IMG/VR virus record: IMGVR_UViG_3300028044_000035
Span: 1-35,209 of that record
Source: a virus
DNA: 35,209 bases
Strand: one strand, 5' to 3'
Shown one piece after another: positions 15,498 to 24,027 of this stretch. Within the stretch, counting starts at the first letter, position 1. Each line of letters begins with the position of its first letter. Under the pieces are notes generated by a model that ran no database searches, was not told the origin of the DNA, and saw only the letters and a program-made list of their open reading frames with translations. The position numbers were made by a program, and so were the translations under genes.

Positions 15498-16043
15498 CTA
15501 ATTAATGCTCTCTGTCCAAACAGGTATAAACCTGCCATCTTCAGTTTTTGTATATGTAAGTATACCATCGCCCATTCTTCGTGTCAACTCTTGATTCGTA
15601 GGCGTTATACTATTTGTTATTAAATTATCTCTTCTTGGTCTACCCATATGTATACTTGCCAGTATATCACGTATCTCTTTTAATTGCGACTCAGAGTAGT
15701 ATGCTCTTATTTGCCATCCTCTAGTACCGCCAACTTGTGCACCTACTGGCGGTGGAATAACTCCTCGTTTAATTAAAGATGGAAAATATTTACGATGCCT
15801 ATTGACAAGTCGTGCAGTTTCTGATACAGTGTAGGCTCTTTCTCTATTACGCCTAAAGTCAGATCTTAAACAAGTTTCTAATCTATCTTTGGTAATATTG
15901 TAAACAGTAACCATTCCAGTTGATCTTGAACTATGATGCAATCTTACAAGATTGTTATTTAAAAACCAAATATTTTGGTTACCTTTTATTACAGGCTCAC
16001 TATTGTAGTTTTTGCTCTCAAGTTTTCTTGGTTTAAAAGCCAT
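15498..16043 (-). CDS. MerR/excisionase-like DNA-binding protein, probable
   Basis: The 181-residue product has a central winged-HTH-like segment: AYTVSETARLVNRHRKYFP (about residues 70-88), LIKRGVIPPP and YYSESQLKEIRDIL. Its order matches MerR or excisionase-type domains, in which a SETARL helix is followed by a KRG(V/I)IPPP wing. The N-terminus is basic. It begins at ATG 16043 after a strong GGGAGG, overlapping the zinc-ribbon gene by 55 bases. At the head of the replication block, it could be a transcriptional switch or an origin-binding protein. Confidence 0.7.
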   Translation of the reverse strand: MAFKPRKLESKNYNSEPVIKGNQNIWFLNNNLVRLHHSSRSTGMVTVYNITKDRLETCLRSDFRRNRERAYTVSETARLVNRHRKYFPSLIKRGVIPPPVGAQVGGTRGWQIRAYYSESQLKEIRDILASIHMGRPRRDNLITNSITPTNQELTRRMGDGILTYTKTEDGRFIPVWTESIN

Positions 16044-16180
16044 ACACCCTCCCTGCTATCAGAAGGCGGATGATAAAAATTTCTACTTCCGCAACAGATG
16101 CAGTATGTCTCTAGGTGTATAGTGCTAGAGTACTGTCTGTCAACAAACATTCTACCCTTGCATTTTCTGCAATGAATCAT
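15989..16180 (-). CDS. Small zinc-ribbon protein
   Basis: The 63-residue protein opens IHCRKCKGRMFVDRQY and continues YCICCGSRNFYHPP, giving two CxxC pairs about 20 residues apart, a standard zinc ribbon. It begins with ATG 15 bases after the last tail gene stop and is the first gene of the replication block. The C-terminal 18 codons overlap the start of the next gene. It probably binds nucleic acid or RNA polymerase; small zinc ribbons at this position can be regulators, but nothing here proves it. Confidence 0.7.
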   Translation of the reverse strand: MIHCRKCKGRMFVDRQYSSTIHLETYCICCGSRNFYHPPSDSREGVWLLNQENLRAKTTIVSL

Positions 16181-16194
16181 TTAACCTATTCCCC

Positions 16195-16638
16195 TTAATT
16201 AGGAATGCCAATAACAATTAGATGTACAGCCAGAGACAAATCTCCAGAGGCACCGAATCTAACAATTCCCTCTACTCTTGATGTAGTTACAGATTTTAAA
16301 ATAACTGTAACATTTTGACCTGCTGGTGTATTACCAGTATTTAAAGCAGTTGCAGTAGCGATTGGAGCATACTTAAAGTCTGATGGAAAGTCGTATGCAA
16401 ATGTCTTTTCGTTACCAGCGCTTACAGTAGAGTTGTTTGCTACATCTACAATACCGCCTACGATCCTAGCCTCTGATGTTTTAATACTCTGCTTACCAGC
16501 GCTAGTAGTGTCTACTGTCGTATAATTATAGGTTGCTGATGAAACCTGTGTTGAAATATCATTTATAGTATCAGCCAACTGATAGATGTACGTAACATCT
16601 AAGGGTTGTCCTCGTTCTGGTAGCGGTACTTTAGCCAT
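16195..16638 (-). CDS. Minor tail or fibre-tip protein, beta-rich
   Basis: The 147-residue protein has a short N-terminal helix (VTYIYQLADTINDISTQV) and then beta-rich sequence to the end (IVGGIVDVANNSTV, KTFAYDFPSDF, VNVTVILKSVT-like strands, LSLAVHLIVIGIPN). The layout, a trimerising helix followed by a compact beta domain, resembles receptor-binding fibre tips of the H-type lectin kind. That is a fold guess. It is the last structural gene before the replication block and has its own promoter, and ends 14 bases before the next gene. Confidence 0.7.
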   Translation of the reverse strand: MAKVPLPERGQPLDVTYIYQLADTINDISTQVSSATYNYTTVDTTSAGKQSIKTSEARIVGGIVDVANNSTVSAGNEKTFAYDFPSDFKYAPIATATALNTGNTPAGQNVTVILKSVTTSRVEGIVRFGASGDLSLAVHLIVIGIPN

Positions 16639-16646
16639 ATATCTCC

Positions 16647-16655
16647 ATTATATCA
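16647..16655 (-). promoter_or_regulatory. Extended -10 promoter of the last tail gene
   Basis: The minus strand reads TGATATAAT, directly after the stop of the preceding tail gene. Eight bases separate it from ATG 16638, so the start falls at or within two bases of the start codon. The intervening bases (GGAGATAT) also contain a Shine-Dalgarno, usable by upstream transcripts. Its location would also serve the zinc-ribbon and MerR-like genes that head the replication block. Confidence 0.5.
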
Positions 16656-17405
16656 CTAGATCGTTTCGTTGAGCATCCTGTATACTTTTAAAAATGGTGT
16701 GCCAGCAGCGCCATCTGCTCTTACAACTGGTTGTCCTGTTAAATATATTTCAATGCTAAGTCTATTAGGAGCCTGTGGCTGTACTACTCCATTAATAGTA
16801 TAAAAAGAAACATGTGGATAAGATATTGATGTTGTTTGAATTCTTTCTTTATATACCCAATCTCCTCCATCATTTCTATCCCAGCGTAACCAAATATCAT
16901 ATCCTGTAGCGTTTGCAACTAATGAATTAGTTTTATATGTTCCCGCAGGACTTACTGCCGAAGATCCAATATTTCCATGATCTTTATAATATGTAAAGGT
17001 GTTTGTAGTTACAGCATTTATTTTGTATGTACCGTTGAAAGTAGCATCTACACCCTCTACAGTTACCCAGTCATCTACATTCATATAATGAGCATCAGTA
17101 GTTGTTAGAGTTGCCAAATCACTAGTTAACTGTTTATTTGTAATATCAGAGACTGTTGTTTTATCTTTTAAAACTATAACTGGATCCCATGTAAAACTTG
17201 CTACTTGATTTGCGCTATTATATTCAATTGTTCCAGGAACATAGGTATACTCTGGTACAAGAAGATAAACTGGAGACCAATGAGAAACTCTGTTTCTATC
17301 TTCAGAAATAATTCTATATCTTAGTGAATACCCTTCAGTTTCACTGCTGATTGGCGGAAGGTCAGCATATGCTTGACGGTATTTTTTAATACCTGGATCT
17401 GCCAT
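16656..17405 (-). CDS. Minor tail protein with inserted repeat-like module
   Basis: The 249-residue protein begins with Ig/fibronectin-type beta sequence (GYSLRYRIISEDRNRVSHWS, then SFTWDPV). About residues 80-160 hold an inserted unit: LATLTTTDAHYMNVDDWVTV, GVDATFNGTYKINAV and TNTFTYYK. That unit recurs in many phage fibres and is sometimes labelled FCCH-like. The fibronectin-like part then resumes (YDIWLRWDRNDGGDW). It probably belongs to the tail tip or fibre and contacts the host surface. It starts at the last base of the preceding gene, indicating coupled translation. Confidence 0.75.
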   Translation of the reverse strand: MADPGIKKYRQAYADLPPISSETEGYSLRYRIISEDRNRVSHWSPVYLLVPEYTYVPGTIEYNSANQVASFTWDPVIVLKDKTTVSDITNKQLTSDLATLTTTDAHYMNVDDWVTVEGVDATFNGTYKINAVTTNTFTYYKDHGNIGSSAVSPAGTYKTNSLVANATGYDIWLRWDRNDGGDWVYKERIQTTSISYPHVSFYTINGVVQPQAPNRLSIEIYLTGQPVVRADGAAGTPFLKVYRMLNETI

Positions 17406-18556
17406 TATGAAACTCCGACAGTAAATCTAAATTCAATATAGTTGCTAGTGTTTGGGTTTTTAATAACAGTTTCTGCATTTGTATTTTTAATAACAGAATA
17501 CCCAGTTAATCCATAAAGGGGATTAATGGTAGAAACATTTTCTAGTCTTAAGGCATCATATGCTATATAGTAATCTCCTGTTGGAACATCTGAGTTCTGG
17601 ATAGATGTATAAATCTTAACAACAGTTACAGCATCCCAAGTAAAACCAGTAGTCATATAAAGATTTTGTAATTGCTCTGTAATAACATAATATCTGTTTT
17701 CTTCAAAATCGTATGTTCCGCCAGTACCAGATCCGTTGTCTAATTCAATTTCAAGGCGAGCATATTCTCCAGTATTTTCAGCATCTGTTGATGCAAACTC
17801 AACCAAAATACGAACGGTATCTGGAACAGCACTAGAGTCTCCATCTTTACTTATAATAGAAAAAGCAAGTCTTAATTCGTCTGTTGGAGCATTCTTTGAA
17901 AAATCTACATCAGCACCAGTTAAATGAATATGATTAGATCCTGGCTCAATATAAAAGTGTCCACCAGAACTTCCTGTTGACGGGTCAATGGTAAGATCTG
18001 CATCATCTCCAACAACTAAAATCATATTATTTAAAAATCTACAGCGCTCATATCTTGTTGTTCTTGGAGATTTAAAAAATATAGAGTTATCAGCATTTGT
18101 CTGAAATACTGGATCTGCGGTAGCAATAATGTTATCATCATTAGGATCATCTAATGGTTCTGTAATTGTAGGAATAACAGATGCAGATGACTGATCATGA
18201 TATTGCCAGTTTTCTCCCTGTGTAAAAGCAAAAACAGTCTTGCTATCATAGGCTCCAGCAGATGGGTTTGACCCTGCTGAATATAATCCTATTTCTGTTA
18301 TTTCATATCTTTCTTCTGTAGGTAGTTCTGCTGTTAGGACTAATTTTTCTGTACCGCCATCATTTACGAAACCTCTTGAAGAAATTGGAACCCTAAACAT
18401 CTCAAAATCAAGATTCTCTTTTGCGGAGTAGTCTCCATATGGGTCAGCAGTTGCTAGGGGCTGTGCGCCGCATCCTACGGCTATATAAGAGGCATAGGCA
18501 GGTGCCTGCCCAAGAAGGTACTTACCAATAATAGCCTGTCCAGTATTTGTTATCAT
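17405..18556 (-). CDS. Minor tail protein, fibre or baseplate
   Basis: The 383-residue protein opens MITNTGQAIIGKYLLGQAPA with YIAVGCGAQPL, a phrase typical of the N-terminus of phage fibre or collar-like proteins. An early domain (about residues 40-115) reads EITEIGLYSAGSNP, as in tail-fibre attachment domains. A jelly-roll-like region follows (GGHFYIEPGSNHIHL, LEIELDNGSGTGG, YYIAYDALRLENV), suggesting a carbohydrate-binding module of the ConA type. The gene overlaps the preceding gene by 4 bases; GAGGCGG lies before the ATG. Host-surface binding is the likely role. Confidence 0.75.
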   Translation of the reverse strand: MITNTGQAIIGKYLLGQAPAYASYIAVGCGAQPLATADPYGDYSAKENLDFEMFRVPISSRGFVNDGGTEKLVLTAELPTEERYEITEIGLYSAGSNPSAGAYDSKTVFAFTQGENWQYHDQSSASVIPTITEPLDDPNDDNIIATADPVFQTNADNSIFFKSPRTTRYERCRFLNNMILVVGDDADLTIDPSTGSSGGHFYIEPGSNHIHLTGADVDFSKNAPTDELRLAFSIISKDGDSSAVPDTVRILVEFASTDAENTGEYARLEIELDNGSGTGGTYDFEENRYYVITEQLQNLYMTTGFTWDAVTVVKIYTSIQNSDVPTGDYYIAYDALRLENVSTINPLYGLTGYSVIKNTNAETVIKNPNTSNYIEFRFTVGVS

Positions 18557-19056
18557 AATTCCGCCTCATATATTGTACCACTTGTGGTTATTTCTACTTG
18601 AATCTGTTCGCCATCTTGAATATTAATTGCCTCAATAACCAATCCCCCATTATCTGTATCTATATAAACATGCTCCCCATTGGGCCCATTTCCAATGTCA
18701 GGAACTTTTGTTTCAAACTTAATAGAAAAGTTTTGAAAATATTTATCTGAGGTAGATTGAAGACTAACAATATTATTAGGGTTATATTGTTGTTGAATTG
18801 TTGATAGATTTTTAATAGGTTGATAAATAACAGTTTGACCATTTACCGTATCATTTCTAGCAATATTAATTAACTCTTGCCCTCCAATATTTTCAAACAG
18901 AAGATCTGCCATAACCTCTACTGGCGTTGTTTCTTCATTTAAAAGAATTGTATCTATTGGTGCAGTTAAAACTGGATTTACGGCAAAAGCATTAATGTTA
19001 AGTCCAGCGCTGTTTGGAGTCATTGGCAATGGTGATACTGATGTATTTTCTGACAT
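18553..19056 (-). CDS. Small tail-tip protein of unknown function
   Basis: The product (about 167 residues from ATG 19056; a GTG at 19068 is an alternative that overlaps the upstream stop) has a Pro/Ser-rich N-terminus (NTSVSPLPMTPNSAGL). Its core is beta-type, with phrases such as FENIGGQELINIARND and IYIDTDNGG-like strands (HVYIDTDNGGLVIEAINI). GAGG precedes the ATG. Lying between the large tail-tip protein and the fibre-like protein, it is probably a structural adaptor. I do not recognise a family. Confidence 0.7.
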   Translation of the reverse strand: MSENTSVSPLPMTPNSAGLNINAFAVNPVLTAPIDTILLNEETTPVEVMADLLFENIGGQELINIARNDTVNGQTVIYQPIKNLSTIQQQYNPNNIVSLQSTSDKYFQNFSIKFETKVPDIGNGPNGEHVYIDTDNGGLVIEAINIQDGEQIQVEITTSGTIYEAEL

Positions 19057-19057
19057 A

Positions 19058-22000
19058 TTAAACCTCACTTAGATATAGCGTCATGCTTGGACCATCTATA
19101 TCTCTTTCATACTTAATATTATATATTACAAACCTGTCTGATGTTGGGGCAACAAGATCAAGACCTGTAGAATCTTTGTAGTTAATTGTAACTATGTCCC
19201 CAAGTTGTAGTGTTGGAATAGAGAACATATTTACCCCTATAGCCTTTTTAGGAACCATAACCTTGTTAATAATCCAGCCCATTAACTGTTGTGCATCATC
19301 TTCACTCTGTATATATGGACTTTCAATTGCAAACTCATTCTTTCCATATATCATTCTACTTTGTTTTATTTCATCATACTTTGCTTTTTCTACAAGAGGT
19401 GATGTAATAATTGCACTACCCTGAAATTGTGGATTTGAAAGATTGCTTGTTTTTCTAAAATACTCGTCTACTGTTAATTCGTAGGTGGTATCCTGCGTAA
19501 ATGTTATTCCCTGAATTCTCAGATAATTACCAGTTGTTTCGTCTAAGTTAAGAGCGGTGTCTGTTGCATTAAATATTAAAAACTCTGCTCCATAAGAATC
19601 TGCCTGAAAACCAGATACCGTATATCCTTTAATTCTGTTTAAGGTTGGGGATAGTTGTGCATAAAGTGCTGGGTATGAACGATCATATTTTATGTCAAAG
19701 TATGAGCATTCACGCATAATGGTGCCAAACTCATCAAAGTACATATTATATTTTGGTGGTTGCTCAGAACTTATTCCTGTGAGATATGTAGCCTGAATAA
19801 TTCCGCTCATTGCATATTTACGAAATGACTCATTGGCATCAATGCCCTTATCTCCAAAAGCACTAGATAAGGTTTCTCCAACAGTAAACACCGTGTTTTG
19901 TGAATAATTTTCTGCAAGGGCATAAACATTTTCAAACATTACTCTAGAAGATCCACGAACAAATGGTGCCATGTTGTTATAAATTGGAAGAGGATCTGTG
20001 TCATCAACTATCTGAATTAATTTATTATTAATATACAGGTAAAACCTGCGAGTAGTTCCAATGTCTTCATACTCTACTGATAAATCATATACCGTTGAAT
20101 TTTCTTCTCCAGCCATTCTGTACTGACCAGTAAACCTGCCATCATCTACAATTATATTAGTTAAACCACCCCAAAGTTTTACAGGGATTGCATCATTACT
20201 TGAAGAGTCTTTTTTAATTTTATAAAACACAACATTGTTAATTGATATGTTTGGATTTCCAGCATTGTCTATCGTAATATATGATTCAATATTGTCCTCT
20301 GTCATTGCCACTATTTCAAAGTAATACCCATTGTTTGTTTCTGGATTAAGCAATACCGCTATACCGCCAGACCCTCCACCAATGCTAATGTTTTGATTTG
20401 GTAATGCTCCAGTAACCTGGTAGTATGATGTGCTACCAATTGGAGTTTGTGCACGATTTTCATTATTCTCAATCTTGCCAATAATTCTCATTCTTGTTCC
20501 AAATAGTTTATATGCATCGTCTAGATTTTTATAAACATAAGAAACAAAATTAAGTGGTGTTTCTGTAGTTTTAAAAGATGGACCGTTCATAACTAAAGCC
20601 GATGACTGCATTGTGCCTGCCTGAGTTGACTTTAAATCATTGACTGCAGTTTCAGTCAAATATGTTGTTGACATAAAGTTTTTAATAATACCGTTTCTGG
20701 TTGTTTGTTTTGCTAAATCATTGCTAACTCCAGCAGCGCCAGTTGTAGTTGATGGGACTGTTGGATCTAGTTCAGTAGTAAACATATATTGTGCTTGCAT
20801 GTTACACCCACGAACATAGGCATTGTCACTCCAGTAACTACTTATTCCAGCATTGTGTTCAACTATGGGTGTGCCAAACTGTCCACGACCATGTTCGTAA
20901 ACAGCCCCTGGCTGCAAACGCTCAATGCCATCAATTGTTTCATAAAAAGGAACAGAATAAATACGAACTAATCCTGTGGGATAAATTTTTCCATTAAATG
21001 GAAGGGTAGAAAAATATCTTTGATACTCCTGATTACTACTTATCCAAACATTTCCAGTTCCTGTAATATTAAACTCAGCAGCATCAAACCTGATAATTTC
21101 TCCATTAGCATAGAAATATCCCTGATATCTTGTTAACCAGTATACGCTTTCACCTAGATCTATTGTGTTATTTATGACTACCCCGCCAGATACCACGGGT
21201 GGGGTTGCTGGTAAGTTAGAATTAATAGGCATAGCACCCAAAACATAATTGCCTTGTTTTGCAGCAACCTCATTTATTGTCTTAGTGCTTTCTGTTCCCG
21301 CTACCTCCCATAAAAGTGCTGGCTTATAAATCCAAGTCTTTTCTCTATCAATCATGCTTGATTGTCTAATTGATCCATAAGATCTCTGCAAATATCTTGT
21401 AGTATAAGAAATTTTTCCATCATTATATACTTTTTTATCTTGAGAAGCAATAGATACTATGTTTGGTAAATCTCCAGAAGACGCATTTTCAATAACGCCT
21501 GTATCAGATTGATTATTGTTTCCAAGTAATACAAAGTCTGTTGGTCTTTCATCTACAGTTGGCATCAAGTAATTTTTACTCATTACGACAAAATTATTAT
21601 ACTCATCAAAAAACATTGCTGTTTGTGTTGCTACTGCAAGTTGGTTTAAAACCTCTGCTACGTTTTGATCTGGGGCAACAAAGAAGTATGGTATGACGGG
21701 ATCAGATTCTCCATCTATTCTTCTAAATGTATAGTTTGTAAAACCAATATAGTCCAACAATGTAGTTATTGCAAAACTTAAAGATGCCTGAGTTAGCAAT
21801 AATCGTGGTGCTGGCATAGACTCAAGGAAAAAATAAAAATCTCTTAATTCAATATTAATTGATCCAGCATCTACATCAGCCTGTGGGAGTCCCTCAGAGT
21901 ACATGGTTTTAACGGGAATGTAATAATCATACAAAAAGCCGTCTGTGTCTTCTACGCTATTAACTACTTCATAAAATAAAAACTTAATATTTTTTCTTAC

Positions 22001-23377
22001 ATAGTCAGCAATAATACTAGACGAGTTGTTTTCATTAAATGCCTGATCATCATCAAAAACAGACATCGTTCCAGTTGATGCAAGTAATTGCCCTACTGGT
22101 AAAGATGTAACTCCAACATCTGACAATATTTTTGTAATATCATATTGAATTGTTTTATCTGATAAATCTACCAACAATCTTGGTGAGAACTCAATAAGAT
22201 CAAATGTTGAATCAAATTTATTCATTACTTCAACAACAATTCTAATGCCACGCATATATTGAAATTCTCTGTAAGATGTTCCACCAGCAACAGGATCTGT
22301 AAAGGATGCTGGCGAAGTCACATCTGTTACAAAAGATGTTTCATTTGTAATTACTTCAGAGCCAAGAATCCACCCATATTCTGGTGTAAATGTTTCGTAA
22401 CTATCTCCATCCCAAATATAAAATGTTCCTAGGTCTCCATCATTTTCAATAACAAGATAGGCATATCCAAGCAAAGATGCTTCTGGAAGTAATGTTGTTG
22501 ACGATAATGTTTCTGCAAATCTATATATATCTTTGTAAGCATCAGGGACAATTAATCCATACTGCAATTCAACATATCCATTTGGTCCAATAATTGCCGA
22601 TCCATCTGCTCTTGTATCATTTTCTCTAAAGGTGTATGCATCTACCCAATTATCTCCGTTAAGATACTGGACTCTCCATCTTGCTGGAGTTCTTTTATTT
22701 GCATTGCCAAATAATGGATCTGCCTGTGTTCCTGTGGCTGTTGTAAAAGGTCCTAAGTCTACTGTGCCAACTCCAGTCTGCATCTTTACGATAATGCGAT
22801 TTGCTGGAACTTGGTTTTTATAAACTACAAAAGGAACGGCATCATCAATATAATATAAATCATTTGATATATTTTTTGCAATTCCATATTCAACATTGTC
22901 TTCTGTTCTATAAGAAGTCCAATATCTAAATTGATCATAACGAGAAGGCATATACCAACGTGGGCGCTGTGCAATATCTGCACCAGAATTTGGCAAATAT
23001 GTTCCAGAAAAATATAAAGGCTTATTGATACCAGAACGTGGTCTAAATGGCCTTACACAATCCTCTAAAGAGTAAAGCATTTTCATTTTTTCTTTTAAAA
23101 GAGTAAACTGTTGGGGTGTTCCACTATTATCAAATCCACCATCTACTACTACATCTGCATCTGTGGCACCTGTGTAATACCCGCCAGAATCCAAAGAATC
23201 AAAAATAACTGGCAAAGTAAAAAAGTCTGAGCCTGCCGTTGTTGGGCGGTAGCGATAATTGCCAAGTAAAAATATATTATCTGGCATATTCATATTCCAC
23301 TCAGCAAGAACTAAAGATCTTAGTTGTATTGTTGCTGATGTTTCTAGATGAGTCTTTAATGTTTCATTAATAAACAT
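19058..23377 (-). CDS. Large tail-tip/hub protein
   Basis: The 1439-residue protein takes the place of the tail hub or tip-associated lysin/tail protein of long-tailed phages, after the distal-tail-type gene. The N-terminal third is beta-rich. The middle holds a hub-like part (about 480-640, with SFAITTLLDYIGFTNYTF and NQLAVATQTAMFFDEYNNF). Roughly residues 950-1150 look like a laminin-G/ConA-like domain (YLYINNKLIQIVDD, RVMFENVYALAEN). The C-terminus (IKYERDIDGPSMTLYLSEV) resembles hub tail ends. No peptidase or glycosidase motif was recognised. It starts with ATG one base after the 215-residue gene. Confidence 0.8.
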   Translation of the reverse strand: MFINETLKTHLETSATIQLRSLVLAEWNMNMPDNIFLLGNYRYRPTTAGSDFFTLPVIFDSLDSGGYYTGATDADVVVDGGFDNSGTPQQFTLLKEKMKMLYSLEDCVRPFRPRSGINKPLYFSGTYLPNSGADIAQRPRWYMPSRYDQFRYWTSYRTEDNVEYGIAKNISNDLYYIDDAVPFVVYKNQVPANRIIVKMQTGVGTVDLGPFTTATGTQADPLFGNANKRTPARWRVQYLNGDNWVDAYTFRENDTRADGSAIIGPNGYVELQYGLIVPDAYKDIYRFAETLSSTTLLPEASLLGYAYLVIENDGDLGTFYIWDGDSYETFTPEYGWILGSEVITNETSFVTDVTSPASFTDPVAGGTSYREFQYMRGIRIVVEVMNKFDSTFDLIEFSPRLLVDLSDKTIQYDITKILSDVGVTSLPVGQLLASTGTMSVFDDDQAFNENNSSSIIADYVRKNIKFLFYEVVNSVEDTDGFLYDYYIPVKTMYSEGLPQADVDAGSINIELRDFYFFLESMPAPRLLLTQASLSFAITTLLDYIGFTNYTFRRIDGESDPVIPYFFVAPDQNVAEVLNQLAVATQTAMFFDEYNNFVVMSKNYLMPTVDERPTDFVLLGNNNQSDTGVIENASSGDLPNIVSIASQDKKVYNDGKISYTTRYLQRSYGSIRQSSMIDREKTWIYKPALLWEVAGTESTKTINEVAAKQGNYVLGAMPINSNLPATPPVVSGGVVINNTIDLGESVYWLTRYQGYFYANGEIIRFDAAEFNITGTGNVWISSNQEYQRYFSTLPFNGKIYPTGLVRIYSVPFYETIDGIERLQPGAVYEHGRGQFGTPIVEHNAGISSYWSDNAYVRGCNMQAQYMFTTELDPTVPSTTTGAAGVSNDLAKQTTRNGIIKNFMSTTYLTETAVNDLKSTQAGTMQSSALVMNGPSFKTTETPLNFVSYVYKNLDDAYKLFGTRMRIIGKIENNENRAQTPIGSTSYYQVTGALPNQNISIGGGSGGIAVLLNPETNNGYYFEIVAMTEDNIESYITIDNAGNPNISINNVVFYKIKKDSSSNDAIPVKLWGGLTNIIVDDGRFTGQYRMAGEENSTVYDLSVEYEDIGTTRRFYLYINNKLIQIVDDTDPLPIYNNMAPFVRGSSRVMFENVYALAENYSQNTVFTVGETLSSAFGDKGIDANESFRKYAMSGIIQATYLTGISSEQPPKYNMYFDEFGTIMRECSYFDIKYDRSYPALYAQLSPTLNRIKGYTVSGFQADSYGAEFLIFNATDTALNLDETTGNYLRIQGITFTQDTTYELTVDEYFRKTSNLSNPQFQGSAIITSPLVEKAKYDEIKQSRMIYGKNEFAIESPYIQSEDDAQQLMGWIINKVMVPKKAIGVNMFSIPTLQLGDIVTINYKDSTGLDLVAPTSDRFVIYNIKYERDIDGPSMTLYLSEV

Positions 23378-24025
23378 TTAGACCTCTTCAAGGGTTAGAT
23401 TTATATTCCAGAAATCATATGTGCTACCACCACGTTTTACGACAGAATAATTAAAATCTGCAAAATAAACTTCAATAATTTGATTATATTGTGCTAGGTG
23501 TCCAAATGAAGCATCTGTAATTTCTCCACCTGTTTTAAAGTTACTATATTTATCATATGCTAGATACATCCAAAATGGTCCAGGATGTGACTGATACCAG
23601 TCTAATATTGCTACCCCGCCAGCACCGCCATCTGTTGTAAATTCTCCAGATGTATTTTTATATGGTGATATACCGCTGGAATTAAAATCTGCTACCTCAA
23701 AATATGCACGGGAAGGAAGCATATTCCAAGACATACTAATACTAAGTTTATCTGCAATATGATATGAACGCATACGGCCATTAATTGTACGTTGACGCTT
23801 TTCAATTCTTTGCTGATTAAAGTTAATTTCTCCACGATTATTGTCGGATAAGATTAAAAATTGATCAATTAAATCTTCATCTGTGCCGCCAGGAACGACA
23901 GCCCCAACTTCAAATCCATTTGGAACATAAACTCCACTTGTTAGTGTGCCAGAGTTATTAGACCAAAGAACTGCCTCTGGGCGTTGATAGCGCTTACGAC
24001 CTGTCATATATGCAGCGGTAGCCAT
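23378..24025 (-). CDS. Distal tail-like protein
   Basis: The 215-residue protein immediately follows the tape measure gene and precedes the hub-like protein, the position of distal tail proteins in siphophages. It starts MATAAYMTGRKRYQRPEAVL and is beta-rich, with SISMSWNMLPSR, FWMYLAYDKYSNF and a C-terminal strand FWNINLTLEEV as in Dit N-terminal domains and major tail-like folds. No specific motif proves the family, so the call rests on position, size and strand pattern. Confidence 0.7.
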   Translation of the reverse strand: MATAAYMTGRKRYQRPEAVLWSNNSGTLTSGVYVPNGFEVGAVVPGGTDEDLIDQFLILSDNNRGEINFNQQRIEKRQRTINGRMRSYHIADKLSISMSWNMLPSRAYFEVADFNSSGISPYKNTSGEFTTDGGAGGVAILDWYQSHPGPFWMYLAYDKYSNFKTGGEITDASFGHLAQYNQIIEVYFADFNYSVVKRGGSTYDFWNINLTLEEV

Positions 24026-24027
24026 AA

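Noticed and set aside
15479-15568. Longer form of the 70-residue protein starting at 15568
   Set aside because: It would overlap the preceding gene by 71 bases; a strong AAGGAGG sits just before GTG 15478.
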